Positions 17,501 through 30,592 are shown, counted from the first letter of the stretch. The stretch is 64,000 nt of DNA from Acidimicrobiales bacterium (GCA_036270875.1 DATBBR010000031.1:25474-89473), one strand, 5' to 3'. The notes: a model not told the origin generated them from the sequence alone. A program made the numbers and translations.

Positions 17501-18010
17501 ATCAAGCTGGACCTGGCCGTGGACGCCCACCTCACGAGCGACTACGTCGCTCGTGAGGACCTCCGCCTCGAGGCCTACCGCCGGCTGGCCGCGGTCACCA
17601 CGCCCACGGAGGTCGAGGACATCCGCACCGAGTGGCTCGACCGCTTCGGGCCCCTGCCCCCGCCCGCCGAGGCCCTGCTGGCCGTGGGACGTCTGCGGGC
17701 CGAGTGCGTCCGCTCGGGCGTGCGTGAGATCACGGTGACGCCGGCCCGCCGGGGCGGCATCAGCGGAGGCCAGGCGGTGGCCCGCCTCTCCCCTCTCTCC
17801 CTCAAGGCCAGCACCCAGGTGGGTCTCCGACGCCGGCACCCCGGGGCGGTCTACAAGGAAGACCTGGGGCAGGTGGTGGTACCCCTACCCGGAGGGGTGG
17901 ACGTGCCGGAGGCGTTGGTCGAGCTGCTGGGCGAGCTCGTTCCCCCCGGCACGGCCGCCGGCGCCGGTGACGGGCGCCCCGATGGCCAACAAGTGGGGGC
18001 CAGCCAGTAG
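14504..18010 (+). CDS. mfd: Transcription-repair coupling factor Mfd
   Basis: 1168 residues, the expected length. The N-terminal UvrB-like module is followed by the CarD-like RNA-polymerase interaction domain at about 480-560 ([16 protein letters not shown]). The SF2 translocase has Walker [12 protein letters not shown] near 632, [10 protein letters not shown] (DEExQ-type box) near 745, [12 protein letters not shown] and [22 protein letters not shown]-terminal domain completes it. It removes stalled RNA polymerase and recruits UvrA. Start GTG 14504 matches a leaderless promoter. It is followed 12 bases later by the SurA-like gene. Confidence 0.95.
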   Translation: MSLRSLPGLLRHEDALVDVLGAPGAVVAVPEPARAFALAGLAQLSERHPVLVAVPTGTVAERLAFDLRAYSGPDAVETFPAWETLPFERVSPSVETMGRRLRAMWRLRHAGDDPAGGARLIVAPVRALIQRLGPRVEDAEPIVVAAGDVLDTDELVERLSRAGYRREYQVEHRGEVAVRGGIVDVFPSTADDPVRIDLWGDEVDRLTAFDVNDQRSMADLERVEIFACRELLPTTAVRDRARLLVGQEPWGRDQWERLAEGLVFDGMESWLPWLAGEEHLLGDLVGPSGQVVLVDPRRMRDRAAELIDEEVALAATLAQTWGANDGATRAFPRLHLPFERLLARTTAPVLSVTSTPEAPATPRIAATGWDPVVADAARLAKQLGGLVREGYSVTVCAEGEGSARRVASILGEEGLSAPLLDGSPSDLTAPGVRIVVQALEGGFVLPSAKLAVLAETDVTGRRRAHRQARPRVRPQEGFFDDLAPGAYVVHHQHGVARYAGMVRRAIGGGERDYLLLEYRGGDKLYVPSDQIDVITPYTGGETPTLHRLGGSEWQRTKARVRASVREIAEELVALYRARTTSPGHEFGPDSPWQREMEEAFPYAETPDQARAIAEVKADMEEPVPMDRLVCGDVGFGKTEVAIRGVFKALQEGRQAAVLVPTTLLAQQHFQTFSDRFAPYPVRVEVLSRFLTTAQARRVVDGLADGSVDLVIGTHRLLSSDIKFKDLGLLVVDEEQRFGVSHKEAIKALSTGIDVLTLTATPIPRTLEMSLTGIRDLSLISTPPAERLPILTYVGELDERAVSEAIRRELLREGQVFFVHNLVYDIEATATRLRRLVPEARIAVAHGQMDEGTLEKVVIDFWEGRYDVLVCTTIIESGIDMPTVNTLVVDRADRLGLGQLHQLRGRVGRAGQRAYAYLFFPPERSLTEEAYERLRTIGEHTELGSGFKIAMRDLEIRGAGNLLGSDQSGHIAAVGYDLYVQMVSEAVSDLKGEVRREPAEIKLDLAVDAHLTSDYVAREDLRLEAYRRLAAVTTPTEVEDIRTEWLDRFGPLPPPAEALLAVGRLRAECVRSGVREITVTPARRGGISGGQAVARLSPLSLKASTQVGLRRRHPGAVYKEDLGQVVVPLPGGVDVPEALVELLGELVPPGTAAGAGDGRPDGQQVGASQ

Positions 18011-18013
18011 CAT
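18008..18013 (+). promoter_or_regulatory. -10 box TAGCAT before the SurA-like gene
   Basis: TAGCAT overlaps the mfd stop codon (18008-18010) and lies 9 bases before GTG 18023. It could give an additional leaderless transcript inside the mfd operon. Confidence 0.4.
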
Positions 18014-18022
18014 CCCGAGACC

Positions 18023-19071
18023 GTGCGAAAGGTCCTCGTCCTCGCGGTCGGCGTGCTCGCCCTCGCTGGCGCCGGGTGCAACACCACGGCCCCCTACGCG
18101 GCCACGGTGAACGGCGCCACCATCAGCCAGGGAGACATCAACAGCGAGCTGGTGGCGATACGGAGCGATCCCGCCTACCTGAACCAGATCCAGAGCCAGA
18201 GCCAGGTCACCGGGGCCGGCCAGGACAGCTTCGACAGCTCGTTCGTGGCCCAGGTTCTCAACCGCCAGATCGTCTTCCAGCTCGTGCACCAGGAGGTCGT
18301 TCGCCGCGGGATCACCGTCAGCGGCCAGGACCTCAACCTGTCCCGGGGGGACACGGCGAGCGCCCTGGGTGGGGCCAACGTCCTCAGCGGACTTCCGGCG
18401 TCCTACCAGAACACCCTGATCCGGCACTCCGCCGAGGTGACGGCGCTCGAGGCGCAGCTCGCGCACGTCGACATCCGACCCGTCGCCATGGCCCAGTACT
18501 ACGCCACGCACCAGCAGAGCTTCGTCCAGCAGTGCGTCAGCCACATCCTGGTCTCGAACCAGGCCGATGCCGCCGCCCTGCGGGCCCAGATCGTGGCCGG
18601 GGCCAGCTTCGCCCAGGTCGCCCAGTCCCAATCGCAGGATCAAGCCAGCGCAGCCAACGGTGGGCAGCTGGGGTGCGGACCGACGGGACGCTTCGTGACC
18701 GGGTTCGAGCAGGCCGTCGACGCGCTGCCCACCGGCCAGCTGAGCCAGCCCACCCAGACCCAGTTCGGCTGGCACCTCATCGAGGTGACGTCCCGCCAGC
18801 CCCTGTCCCTGGCCCAGGCCCAACCCCAGATCCGGGCGGCCCTTCTGGCCAACGCCCAGACGGCGCTGACCAGCACGCTGCAGCGCGACGAGTCGCGTGC
18901 CAGCGTGACCGTCAATCCTCGCTACGGCACCTATGCGACCCGCGGCAACCAGGCTGGGATCGTCCCGCCGTCGGCGCCGCCGTCGTCGATGCTCAACTTC
19001 GTCCCCGCCAACCCGAGCACCTCCGTGGGCGGCTCGGGCGCACTGCCGTCAGGCATCGGCTCGACCGCGCC

Positions 19072-19075
<4 letters not shown>
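18023..19075 (+). CDS. SurA/PrsA-like lipoprotein with parvulin peptidyl-prolyl isomerase domain
   Basis: A 350-residue lipoprotein. The signal peptide ends in LALAGAGC with the lipidated Cys at residue 19. Next is a SurA_N-like helical region (VNGATISQGDINSEL, then long helices to about 165) and a parvulin domain at about 170-265 (CVSHILVSNQADA, GGQLGCGPTGRFV, TQFGWHLIEV). The tail is low-complexity Pro/Ser. It likely helps fold exported proteins on the outer face of the membrane. In many actinobacteria a SurA-like gene sits at this place between mfd and mazG. Its stop overlaps the mazG start (GTGA). Confidence 0.85.
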
Positions 19076-22360
<3,285 letters not shown>

Positions 22361-22373
22361 CTGCCCCGCCTAC

Positions 22374-22379
22374 TAGCCT
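22374..22379 (+). promoter_or_regulatory. -10 box TAGCCT of the cox-like operon
   Basis: TAGCCT lies 37 bases before the GTG of coxL at 22417, with the ribosome binding site GGGAGG at 22405-22410. It is the only good promoter signal I see ahead of the ten-gene operon. Confidence 0.4.
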
Positions 22380-22416
22380 GAGCGTCCCGCATCGTCGCCA
22401 CCTCGGGAGGCCAGGC

Positions 22417-24684
22417 GTGAGCATCCTCGGCAACCGGGTCGTCCGCAAGGAGGACCCCAAGTTCCTCACCCGTGGGGGCACCTACGTCGACGACCTGAAG
22501 ATCGACGGGGCGGCGCGCGTGACCTATGTGCGGTCTACGTCGGCGCATGCGCGCATTCTCTCTGTCGACGTCGACGAGGCCCGGGGCGCGCCGGGAGTCC
22601 TGGCGGTGGTCACGGCGCCCGACATCGAGCTCGATCCCCTGCCGCCCGAGATCCCGATGCTCAACGAGAAGATGCCCCAGCCCTGGCTGGCGACCGATGT
22701 CGTCCGCTACGTGGGCGAGCCCGTGGTCGCCATCGTCTCCGAGACTCAGGCCCAGGGTGCCGACGCCGCGGAGCTGGTCCTCATCGACTACGAACCGCTC
22801 CCGGTCCTCGTGGATGCCCAGCAGGCGCTCGAGGGCTCGATTCTCCTGCACCCCGAGGCGGGGACCAACGTGTCCTTCGAGCTCCAGTTCGGCACGGACG
22901 AGTCGCTCTTCGACGGCTGCGAGGTGGTCGTCAGACAGCGCGTCAACAACCAGCGGGTCGCGCCGTGCCCGCTGGAGGTGCGGGCGGTCGCCGCACGGTG
23001 GGAGGACGACGGCCGCCTCACGCAGTGGTCGTCCACACAGGCGCCGCATTCGGTGCGGGACGCGCTGGCCAAGGCGTACGGCCTGTTCGAGGACGAGGTC
23101 CATGTCATCAGCCCCGACGTCGGCGGCGGGTTCGGAGCCAAGATCGGCGGGTATCCCGACGAGCTGCTCATCGCCTGGCTGGCCCGACGGGTCGGCCGTC
23201 CGCTCAAGTGGACCGAGACCCGGTCGGAGAGCATGGTGGCGCTGGGCCACGGGCGGGCCCAGCTCCAGGACGTCGAGATCGGAGGATCGAGGGACGGCAC
23301 GATCGGTGCCTACCGCCTGACCGTGCTGCAGGACTCCGGTGCATACCCACGCGTCGGTGCCCTGCTGTCGTTCATGACCAGGACGATGGCCTCGGGCACC
23401 TACCGGATCCCCAAGATCGAGTTCAACAGCCGCGCCGTCGTCACCGACACCACACCGGTGGTGTCGTACCGGGGAGCGGGTCGGCCCGAGGCCACCGCCG
23501 CCATCGAACGAGCAGTCGACCTGTTCGCCGACGAGATCGCGATGGACCCGGCCGAGGTTCGCCGGCGGAACCTGATAGCGGCGAACGAGTTCCCCTTCAC
23601 CACTCCAGTGGGCACCACCTACGACGTCGGCGACTACGGCCGCGCCCTCGACCTCGCCCTCGAGACGTCGGGCTACGACGAGTTGCGCAAGGAGCAGGCC
23701 CGGCGACGGGATGCGGGTGATGTCCGACAGCTGGGGATCGGCCTGTCCGTCTACGTGGAGATCACCAACGGCGTGCCCGGAGGCGAGTACGCCGCCGTCG
23801 AGGTGCGCGAGAACGGCACCGCGGTCGTGCGAACCGGCACCTCGCCACACGGGCAGGGTCACGTCACGTCCTGGGCCATGCTCGTCAGCGACGCGCTGGG
23901 CATTCCGGTCGACGTCATCGAGGTGGTGCACGGCGACACCGACGTCGTGCCGCGCGGCGTCGGGACCTTCGGCTCCCGGTCGCTCCAGGTCGGGGGAGTG
24001 GCAGCCCATCAGGCCGCGGGGCAGGTCGTGGACAAGGCCCGCGAGCTGGCGGCCAAGCTTCTCGAGGCCGACCCCGCCGACGTCGTGCTCGACAAGGTGG
24101 GCCAGCGCTTCCATGTTGCAGGCACCCCGGCGGTGGCCAAGTCGTGGAGTGAGCTGGCCCGGGAGGCGAGCTCGGAGCCCGGCGGGCTCTCGGCCGAGAC
24201 CGACTTCACTCCGGACGGGGCGACGTTCCCATTCGGGTCGCACGTGGCGGTGGTGGAAGTGGACACCGAGACCGGCAAGGTGACCCTCGAGCGGCTGGTG
24301 GCGGTCGACGACGCCGGCCGCATCCTCAACCCGCTCCTGGCCGAGGGCCAGATCCATGGCGGTCTGGCCCAGGGAGCGGCCCAGGCGCTGTTGGAGCAGG
24401 TCGGCTACGACGAGGACGGCAATCCCGTCACCGCCAACCTGGCCGACTACACGTTCGTCTCGGCGGCCGAGCTTCCCAGCTTCGAGACGACGCCGATGGA
24501 GACGCCCACACCGGTCAACGAGCTGGGCGCCAAGGGCATCGGCGAGTCCGGCACGATCGGCTCGACGCCGGCAGTGCAGAACGCCGTGGTCGACGCCCTG
24601 TCGCACCTCGGCGTTCGCCACGTCGACATGCCTGCCACCCCCGAGCGGGTCTGGCAGGCGCTCCACAGAAAGGGGACGTCGTGA
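22417..24684 (+). CDS. Molybdenum hydroxylase large subunit (CoxL-like, form II)
   Basis: 755 residues of the xanthine dehydrogenase/CO dehydrogenase large-subunit family, binding the Mo-cytosine-dinucleotide cofactor. VGGGFGAK (near 234), the active-site loop SYRGAGR (near 350) and GIGESG with the catalytic Glu (near 710) are visible. True aerobic CO dehydrogenases (form I) have AYxCSFR with a cysteine ligand for copper. This loop has Gly-Ala instead and matches form II proteins, whose substrates are mostly unknown. GTG 22417 has GGGAGG upstream. It overlaps coxS by 4 bases. Confidence 0.85.
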   Translation: MSILGNRVVRKEDPKFLTRGGTYVDDLKIDGAARVTYVRSTSAHARILSVDVDEARGAPGVLAVVTAPDIELDPLPPEIPMLNEKMPQPWLATDVVRYVGEPVVAIVSETQAQGADAAELVLIDYEPLPVLVDAQQALEGSILLHPEAGTNVSFELQFGTDESLFDGCEVVVRQRVNNQRVAPCPLEVRAVAARWEDDGRLTQWSSTQAPHSVRDALAKAYGLFEDEVHVISPDVGGGFGAKIGGYPDELLIAWLARRVGRPLKWTETRSESMVALGHGRAQLQDVEIGGSRDGTIGAYRLTVLQDSGAYPRVGALLSFMTRTMASGTYRIPKIEFNSRAVVTDTTPVVSYRGAGRPEATAAIERAVDLFADEIAMDPAEVRRRNLIAANEFPFTTPVGTTYDVGDYGRALDLALETSGYDELRKEQARRRDAGDVRQLGIGLSVYVEITNGVPGGEYAAVEVRENGTAVVRTGTSPHGQGHVTSWAMLVSDALGIPVDVIEVVHGDTDVVPRGVGTFGSRSLQVGGVAAHQAAGQVVDKARELAAKLLEADPADVVLDKVGQRFHVAGTPAVAKSWSELAREASSEPGGLSAETDFTPDGATFPFGSHVAVVEVDTETGKVTLERLVAVDDAGRILNPLLAEGQIHGGLAQGAAQALLEQVGYDEDGNPVTANLADYTFVSAAELPSFETTPMETPTPVNELGAKGIGESGTIGSTPAVQNAVVDALSHLGVRHVDMPATPERVWQALHRKGTS

Positions 24685-25148
24685 GAGTTCGCCTCAGCGT
24701 CAACGGTGCGAGCCATGAGCACGAGATCGAACCGCGGCTCCTGCTCGTCCACTACCTCCGTGAGGTCGTGGGCCTCACGGGCACCAACGTCGGGTGTGAC
24801 ACCTCGTCCTGTGGTGCCTGCACCGTGCTGATGGACGGCGAGTCGGTGAAATCGTGCACGGTGCTCGCCGTCCAGGCTGACGGGACCGAGGTGACGACCA
24901 TCGAGGGCATGGCCCGCGACGGCGACATGCACCCCATCCAGGAGGCGTTCCGGGAGCACCACGCCCTCCAGTGCGGCTACTGCACCCCCGGGATGGTCAT
25001 GGCTGCCGCGTCGCTGCTGGAGGAGCATCGCGATCCGACCGAGGCGGAGGTACGGGAGGGTCTCGAGGGCAACCTGTGTCGCTGCACGGGCTACCACAAC
25101 ATCGTCAAGGCGGTACTGGCGGCCGGCAAAGCAAGGGAGACAGCATGA
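24681..25148 (+). CDS. Molybdenum hydroxylase small subunit, two [2Fe-2S] clusters (CoxS-like)
   Basis: 155 residues, normal length. The plant-ferredoxin-type cluster ligands are in [16 protein letters not shown] with a further Cys in VKSC; the second cluster ligands are in CGYCTPG and CRCTGYHNI. It passes electrons from the Mo centre to FAD on the medium subunit. The start GTG overlaps coxL (GTGA) and the stop overlaps coxM (ATGA), so the three subunits are translationally coupled. Confidence 0.92.
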   Translation: MRVRLSVNGASHEHEIEPRLLLVHYLREVVGLTGTNVGCDTSSCGACTVLMDGESVKSCTVLAVQADGTEVTTIEGMARDGDMHPIQEAFREHHALQCGYCTPGMVMAAASLLEEHRDPTEAEVREGLEGNLCRCTGYHNIVKAVLAAGKARETA

Positions 25149-25963
25149 TCCCGGTTGCCTTCGACTACCAGCGGGTGACGTCGGTCGACGAGGCTCTCGG
25201 CCTTCTCGTCGCGCACGGCGACGAGGCCAAGCTGCTGGCCGGGGGACACTCGCTGCTGCCCCTGATGAAGCTGCGCCTCGCCGTGCCATCCGTGGTCGTC
25301 GACGTCGGGCGTCTGCGCGACCTCTCGTACGTGCGAGATGCCGGCGACCACATCGCCATCGGCGCCCTCACCCGTCACCGGGACCTGGAGACGTCCGAGC
25401 TGCTGGCGACCCAGGCGCCGATCCTCGCCCACGTGGCGGGCCTGGTGGGAGACCCCCAGGTTCGCCACCGGGGCACGATCGGCGGATCGCTGGCCCACGG
25501 CGATCCGGCCTCGGACCTGCCGGCCGTGGTGCTGGCCCTGGGGGGCACGCTGGTGGCCCGGGGCCCGGGGGGCGAGCGGACGATCCCGGTCCAGTCGTTC
25601 TTCGAGGGCTTCCTGCAGACGGCGCTCGGCGCCGACGAGCTGCTCACCGAGATCCGGGTGCCCAGGGCCAGCGGCGGCTGGTCCTATCAGAAGTTCAACC
25701 GCCGGGCCCAGGACTGGGCCATCGTGGGCGTGGCAGCCGTTCGCAACGGGGCCACGTCCGTGGCTCTGGTCAACATGGGATCGACGCCGCTGCGCGCATC
25801 GGCCACCGAGGCCGCCCTGGCGTCGGGCGCGGCCATCGGTGACGCCGCCGCGGTGGCCGCCGAGGGGACGGATCCGTCGGGCGATCTCAACGCCAGTCCC
25901 GACTTTCGTCGCCACCTGGCCACCGTCCTGGTCCGCCGGGCCCTGGAGGAGACCGCCGGCTGA
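25145..25963 (+). CDS. Molybdenum hydroxylase FAD-binding medium subunit (CoxM-like)
   Basis: 272 residues. The FAD-binding motifs [16 protein letters not shown] and [18 protein letters not shown] are intact, followed by the CO-dehydrogenase flavoprotein C-terminal domain ([18 protein letters not shown]). It accepts electrons from the Fe-S subunit and delivers them to a quinone or other acceptor. The order L-S-M differs from the M-S-L order of Oligotropha coxMSL. ATG 25145 overlaps coxS by 4 bases. Confidence 0.92.
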   Translation: MIPVAFDYQRVTSVDEALGLLVAHGDEAKLLAGGHSLLPLMKLRLAVPSVVVDVGRLRDLSYVRDAGDHIAIGALTRHRDLETSELLATQAPILAHVAGLVGDPQVRHRGTIGGSLAHGDPASDLPAVVLALGGTLVARGPGGERTIPVQSFFEGFLQTALGADELLTEIRVPRASGGWSYQKFNRRAQDWAIVGVAAVRNGATSVALVNMGSTPLRASATEAALASGAAIGDAAAVAAEGTDPSGDLNASPDFRRHLATVLVRRALEETAG

Positions 25964-26019
25964 CGGTCCGGGTTCCGAGCGTGGGGCAACCACCCGGGCG
26001 GTGGGAGAATTGCGAGGGT

Positions 26020-26955
26020 ATGGATCCTGACGGCGTTCGGGCGGCGCTGGCCGCCCACGAGTACCTGGCCGACGAGGGCCTGGCGACGGCGGTGTACCTG
26101 GCCGTCGTGCTGCGCCGGCCGCTGCTGCTCGAAGGCGAGGCGGGAGTGGGCAAGACCGAGGTCGCCAAGGTCCTCTCGCGCTGGACCGGCGGGGAGCTGG
26201 TCAGGCTCCAGTGCTACGAGGGGATCGACGTGTCCCAGGCGGTGTACGAGTGGGACTACTCCCGCCAGCTCCTGCACCTGCGCACGGCGGAGGTCCGGGG
26301 GGCCGCCGGAGGCGAGCCGCCCGGGCCGGACCTGGAGGACGAGCTGTACTCGGAGCGCTTCCTGGTGCCCAGGCCGCTGCTCCAGGCCATCGCCCCCACC
26401 CGCGCTCGATCGGGTGGCGCGCCCGGCGGCGCCGATCGCCCACCGCCGGTCCTGCTCATCGACGAGATCGATCGGGCCGACGACGAGTTCGAGGCGTTCC
26501 TGCTGGAGATCCTGTCGGACTATGCCGTGACGGTGCCCGAGCTGGGCACGTTCCGGGCGGAGACGCCGCCGATCGTCGTCATCACCTCGAACCGGACCCG
26601 TGACGTGCACGACGCCCTCAAGCGACGGTGTCTCTACCACTGGGTCGAGCACCCGACCTTCGAGCGGGAGGTCGCCATCGTCAGGCTTCGGGCCCCAGGG
26701 GTGGCTGAAGCGCTGGCTGAGCAGGTCGCGGCCGCCGCCGAGCGGCTCCGCCAGATGGGGCTCTACAAGCCGCCGGGCGTCGCCGAGACCATCGACTGGG
26801 CTCAGGCGCTCGCAGCCCTCGGTTCGGCGGAGCTCGACGAGGACGCCGTCGGCCTCACGCTGGGCAGCGTCCTCAAGTACCGGGAGGACGCCGAGCGGGT
26901 CCGCTCGGCGGGCATGGCCGATCTGGTGCGGGCCGCGGTCACCCGGGGGGCGTGA
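26020..26955 (+). CDS. MoxR-type AAA+ ATPase (CoxD-like)
   Basis: 311 residues. Walker A is GEAGVGKTE (near 43) and Walker B LLIDEIDRADDEFEAFLLE, followed by VITSNRTRDVHDALKRR with the sensor and arginine-finger region. It belongs to the MoxR family; CoxD of Oligotropha helps assemble the sulfurated Cu-Mo site of CO dehydrogenase. Here it probably remodels the form II enzyme. ATG 26020 is preceded by GCGAGGG. It overlaps the VWA gene by 4 bases, a standard MoxR-VWA pairing. Confidence 0.88.
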   Translation: MDPDGVRAALAAHEYLADEGLATAVYLAVVLRRPLLLEGEAGVGKTEVAKVLSRWTGGELVRLQCYEGIDVSQAVYEWDYSRQLLHLRTAEVRGAAGGEPPGPDLEDELYSERFLVPRPLLQAIAPTRARSGGAPGGADRPPPVLLIDEIDRADDEFEAFLLEILSDYAVTVPELGTFRAETPPIVVITSNRTRDVHDALKRRCLYHWVEHPTFEREVAIVRLRAPGVAEALAEQVAAAAERLRQMGLYKPPGVAETIDWAQALAALGSAELDEDAVGLTLGSVLKYREDAERVRSAGMADLVRAAVTRGA

Positions 26956-28103
26956 CGGCGATGGCACCCGCGCCTGCGTCCGCCCCGACGACCCACGGCA
27001 ACGCCGACCGCATCGCGGTCGCCTTCGCCCGTGTCCTGCGGGGAGCGGGCGTGGAGGTGCCGGTCGGCTCGGTGGTCAGCTTCGCCCAGGCCCTGGGCGC
27101 CGTCGGTGTGCGAGCAGAGCACCCCGTCTACTGGGCGGGGCGGGCCACGCTCGTCACCCGGCCCGAGGACGTGCCCGTCTACGACCGGGCCTTCGCCGCC
27201 TTCTGGTCGGGCGACGGCAGCCCACCGTCAGAGGTGTCCGAGGTCGTTCCCCTGACGCTCGTGACCGACGACGACCCGGAGGCCGGACCCGGGCCAGCGG
27301 AGCGGGCCACCGAGCCGCCGGGCGCGACCCTGACGGTTCGCTACAGCCCGACGGAGGTCTTGCGCCACAAGGACTTCGCCGACTGCTCGCCCGCTGAGCT
27401 GGCCGAGGCCCGCCGGATGATGTCCGACATCCGGCTGCGCGCCGCGCTTCGCCGCTCCCGCCGGCTGGAGCCGGCGCGCGGGGCCCGGGGGCGACCCGAT
27501 CTGCGCCGGACGGTGCGTGGGGCGCTACGCGCGGGTGGCGAGCCCATACGCCGGGCCTATCTCGAGCCCGGTCGGCGGCCGCGGGGGGTGGTCCTGCTGT
27601 GCGACGTGAGCGGCTCGATGGAGCCGTACGCCCGGGTCCTGCTGCGGTTCCTCCACGCCGCAGTTGCCGGCGGGACGCGGGTCGAGGCATTCGCGGTGGG
27701 CACCCGGCTCACGCGCCTGACCCGCGAGCTGTCGGGGCGCGATCCCGACGCCGCCTTGCGCGAGGCGGCGACCGCCGTCGTCGACTGGTCCGGCGGGACC
27801 CGGCTGGGCGCGGGGCTCCGGGCCTTCAACGACCGTTGGGGCATCCGGGGGATCGCCCGCGGCGCGGTGGTGGTGATCCTCTCCGACGGCTGGGACAGGG
27901 GTGATCCCGACGTCCTCGGGGCCGAGATGGCCCGGCTCCACCGCGTCGCGCACCGTGTGGTGTGGGTCAACCCGCTCAAGGCCTCGCCCGGGTACGCCCC
28001 GCTGGCCCGGGGGATGGCGGCGGCCCTTCCGTACGTTGACGATTTCGTGGAAGGGCATTCCGTGGCGTCGCTGGAGAACCTGGTGGAAGTGGTGGCCCGA
28101 TGA
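26952..28103 (+). CDS. VWA domain-containing CoxE-like protein
   Basis: 383 residues. The C-terminal half is a von Willebrand A domain with the MIDAS motif DVSGS (in CDVSGSMEPYARVLLRF) and the later conserved IILSDGWDRGDP-like strand. The N-terminal half is the CoxE-specific region (FAQALGAVGVRAEHPVYWAGRATL and LRHKDFADCSPAELAEARRMM). It works with the MoxR ATPase as an assembly chaperone. The start is GTG 26952 (overlapping) or ATG 26961. The stop overlaps the small XdhC gene by 4 bases. Confidence 0.87.
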   Translation: MTAMAPAPASAPTTHGNADRIAVAFARVLRGAGVEVPVGSVVSFAQALGAVGVRAEHPVYWAGRATLVTRPEDVPVYDRAFAAFWSGDGSPPSEVSEVVPLTLVTDDDPEAGPGPAERATEPPGATLTVRYSPTEVLRHKDFADCSPAELAEARRMMSDIRLRAALRRSRRLEPARGARGRPDLRRTVRGALRAGGEPIRRAYLEPGRRPRGVVLLCDVSGSMEPYARVLLRFLHAAVAGGTRVEAFAVGTRLTRLTRELSGRDPDAALREAATAVVDWSGGTRLGAGLRAFNDRWGIRGIARGAVVVILSDGWDRGDPDVLGAEMARLHRVAHRVVWVNPLKASPGYAPLARGMAAALPYVDDFVEGHSVASLENLVEVVAR

Positions 28104-28417
28104 GGGAGGTGTTGGGCGATATCGAGCGCTGGCGGAGCTCGGGACGACAGGTCGCCTTGGCCCGCGTCGTGGGCGTGGAGGGGTCGGGACCCCGTGGGCC
28201 AGGGGCGGCCATGGCAGTGAGCGAGGACGGCGAGGTGGCCGGCTCGGTGTCGGGCGGATGTGTCGAGGGTGCGGTGGTGACCGAGGCCCTGGACGTGCTG
28301 CGGGGCGACGGCAGTGCCCGGGTGTGCACGTTCGGCTACTCCGACGACGAGGCCTTCGCCGTGGGTCTCACCTGCGGCGGCACGATCCACCTGTTGGTGG
28401 AGCCGCTCGACTGGTGA
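28100..28417 (+). CDS. Stand-alone XdhC/CoxI N-terminal domain protein
   Basis: 105 residues forming only the XdhC_CoxI domain: VEGSGPRGPGAAMAV, then the cysteine motif GSVSGGCVEGAVV and a closing TCGGTIHLLVEPL. In XdhC this domain handles insertion or sulfuration of the molybdenum cofactor, and the conserved Cys is present here. The Rossmann half is missing and lies in the next gene. Both ends overlap neighbours by 4 bases (ATGA and GTGA). Confidence 0.85.
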   Translation: MREVLGDIERWRSSGRQVALARVVGVEGSGPRGPGAAMAVSEDGEVAGSVSGGCVEGAVVTEALDVLRGDGSARVCTFGYSDDEAFAVGLTCGGTIHLLVEPLDW

Positions 28418-29274
28418 GCCTCTACGAGACGCTTCGTGACGAGCTGCTGGCCGACCGGCCGGTGGCGCTGGCGACGATCGTCGAGGTGGCAGACGAGGGC
28501 ACCGACGGGGCCGAACGTCCCGAGCTGACGCTGGGCGCCAAGCTGCTCGTGCGCCCCGACCTGTCGCCCCTCGGCTCCCTCGGCGACGAGGCCCTCGATC
28601 GGGTCGTGGCGCGGGACGCTCTGGGCGCGCTGACGGCGGGGCACACGTCGACCCGGCACTACGGCCGTCACGGGGAAGCCCGACAGCGCGAGGTCGCCGT
28701 CTTCGTGGAGGCGTTCGCGCCCCCGCCGAGCATGGTGATCTTCGGGGCCGTGGATTTCACCGCAGCCCTGGCCCGAGTGGCGAAGCTGCTGGGGTACCGG
28801 GTGACCGTGTGCGACGCCAGGCCCGTCTTCGCCACCCGGGCCCGGTTCCCGATGGCCGACGAGGTCGTGGTGGACTGGCCCGACCGCCACCTGGCCAAGG
28901 TCGGGCAGAATTTGAGTCGGCGCGACGCAGTCTGCGTGCTCACCCACGACCCCAAGTTCGACGTCCCCGCCCTCATGGCTGCCCTGGCCACCGAGGCCGG
29001 CTACGTCGGCGCCATGGGTTCGCGGCGAACGCACGCCGAGCGGGTCGAGCGCCTCCGGGAAGCGGGCGCCACCAAAGAGGATCTCGCCCGGGTGATGAGC
29101 CCCATCGGACTCGACATCGGCGCCCGCACCCCCGAGGAGACAGCCATCTCGGTCGCCGCCGAGATCATCGCTCAACGGACCGGGCGCGGGGCGCCGTCGC
29201 TGCGCGACGCCGAGGGCCCCATTCATCCACGCGAGAGATCCGCTCGTGTCCAGGCCCGGACTGGGACAGACTGA
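28414..29274 (+). CDS. XdhC family protein with Rossmann domain (CoxF-like)
   Basis: 286 residues. The first 90 are a second, degenerate XdhC_CoxI domain, in which the Cys motif is replaced by GSLGDEALDRVV. The rest is the XdhC Rossmann domain (VIFGAVDFTAALARVAKLLGYRV, CDARPVFATRARFPMADEV, LTHDPKFDVPAL, YVGAMGSRRTHAERVERL). It probably pairs with the small Cys-bearing protein encoded just upstream to deliver the cofactor. The open frame continues upstream but that is a shadow of the VWA gene; GTG 28414 overlaps the stop before it. Confidence 0.85.
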   Translation: MSLYETLRDELLADRPVALATIVEVADEGTDGAERPELTLGAKLLVRPDLSPLGSLGDEALDRVVARDALGALTAGHTSTRHYGRHGEARQREVAVFVEAFAPPPSMVIFGAVDFTAALARVAKLLGYRVTVCDARPVFATRARFPMADEVVVDWPDRHLAKVGQNLSRRDAVCVLTHDPKFDVPALMAALATEAGYVGAMGSRRTHAERVERLREAGATKEDLARVMSPIGLDIGARTPEETAISVAAEIIAQRTGRGAPSLRDAEGPIHPRERSARVQARTGTD

Positions 29275-29278
29275 GGCC

Positions 29279-30574
29279 ATGGAGAAGCCACCGCCCGACC
29301 AGGGGCATCCGGTCGTGCGCGTCTCCGACGCGGACCGCAATCAAGCAGTCGAGCTGCTTCGGGAGCACACGGCCGAGGGGCGCATCACGCTCGACGAGTT
29401 CTCCGAGCGGGTCGGGCTCGCCTTGGGCGCGCGCACCCAGGCGGACCTCCAGCGGGTGATGGCCGACCTGCCGGCCGTGCAGGCGCCGGTGCCCGAGACG
29501 GCGCGGCGTCCCGCCAAGGGTTGGACGGTGGCCATCTTGAGCGGCTCCCGCCGCAGCGGTCGCTGGCGGCCACGGTCCCACACCAAGGCGGTCGCGTTCA
29601 TGGGCGGCTGCGAGCTGGACCTGCGCCAGGCCGAGATCGACGGATCGGAGATCGTGATCACCGCCGTGGCGTTCATGGGCGGTATCGACATCGTCGTCCC
29701 CGAGGGCATCGAGGTGGACCTGACCGGCGTGCCCATCATGGGGGGCAAGGACCTCCGGGTACGGGACGTCGCCCCCACTCCCGGCGCGCCGAGGGTCAGG
29801 GTCCGAGCCTTTCCGATCATGGGCGGGGTGACGGTCCGCAGCAAGGGCCTCAAGGAGAAGGTTCGGGGCCTGGTAGAGGGTGGCGATGTCGCAGGCGCCC
29901 TCGATGTCGTGGCCGAGACGCGCTTCCAGTCACACCAGGCGCGGCGGGAGGCCCGCGATCGCCGCCGGCCGGACCGGCGCCACGGCAGCGGGCCCGACCC
30001 AGCGGGGGTCGAGCTCCCCGAGCCCGGCACGGTTGACTCGCCCGAGCGGCTGCCCACTGCGCCGGACGGCACCGTCACGATCCTGTTCAGCGACATCGCC
30101 GGGTACACGCCCATGACCGAGCGGCTGGGCGACCTGAGGGCCGGCGAGCTGCTCGCTACCCACAACAAGCTCGTGCGCGCTCGAGTGGCGGCCCACGGCG
30201 GCTACGAGGTCAAAGCCCAGGGCGATGGCTTCATGGTCGCCTTCGCCGGCGCCGGTCGCGCCGTGCGTTGCGCCATCGCCATCCAGCAGGCCTTCGCCGA
30301 GCGCAACTCGGCCCTTCCGGATGAGCCCATCGACGTCCACCTGGGACTGCACACGGGCGAGGCGGTGCGCCAGGGCGACGACTTCCTGGGCCGGACGGTG
30401 ATCATGGCCAGCCGCATCACCGCCGAGGCCCGGGCTGGCGAGATTCTCGTGTCGAGCCTGATCCACGAGCTGGCGGAGAGCTCGGGCGAGTTCTACTTCG
30501 GCGAGCCCCGACGGGCCGAGCTCAAGGGCATCACCGCGCCCCAGGTGCTCTACCCCGTGGCCTGGTCGTCCTGA
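29279..30574 (+). CDS. DUF1707 - LiaF-like C-terminal domain - class III nucleotidyl cyclase fusion
   Basis: 431 residues in three parts. Residues about 12-66 form DUF1707 (VRVSDADRNQAVELLREHTAEG ... LDEFSERVGLAL). Residues about 100-195 form a beta-helical cell-wall-stress-response domain like the LiaF C-terminus, with four MGG turns (AFMGGCELDL, AFMGGIDIVV, PIMGGKDLRV, PIMGGVTV). Residues about 264-431 are a class III adenylate/guanylate cyclase: metal Asp in LFSDIAGYT, KAQGDG near 310 (the Lys fits ATP selectivity), and GRTVIMASRI, where the usual Asn of VNxAxR is Ile. No membrane segment is seen. It starts 4 bases after the XdhC gene, so it is part of the cox-like operon. Confidence 0.85.
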   Translation: MEKPPPDQGHPVVRVSDADRNQAVELLREHTAEGRITLDEFSERVGLALGARTQADLQRVMADLPAVQAPVPETARRPAKGWTVAILSGSRRSGRWRPRSHTKAVAFMGGCELDLRQAEIDGSEIVITAVAFMGGIDIVVPEGIEVDLTGVPIMGGKDLRVRDVAPTPGAPRVRVRAFPIMGGVTVRSKGLKEKVRGLVEGGDVAGALDVVAETRFQSHQARREARDRRRPDRRHGSGPDPAGVELPEPGTVDSPERLPTAPDGTVTILFSDIAGYTPMTERLGDLRAGELLATHNKLVRARVAAHGGYEVKAQGDGFMVAFAGAGRAVRCAIAIQQAFAERNSALPDEPIDVHLGLHTGEAVRQGDDFLGRTVIMASRITAEARAGEILVSSLIHELAESSGEFYFGEPRRAELKGITAPQVLYPVAWSS

Positions 30575-30592
30575 GCGGTCGGTAGCCGGACC

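Noticed and set aside
18076..19071. N-terminal extension of the mazG frame
   Set aside because: It overlaps the SurA-like lipoprotein gene in another frame and has Arg/Pro-rich shadow composition. The GTG at 19072 with a GTGA overlap is a much better start.
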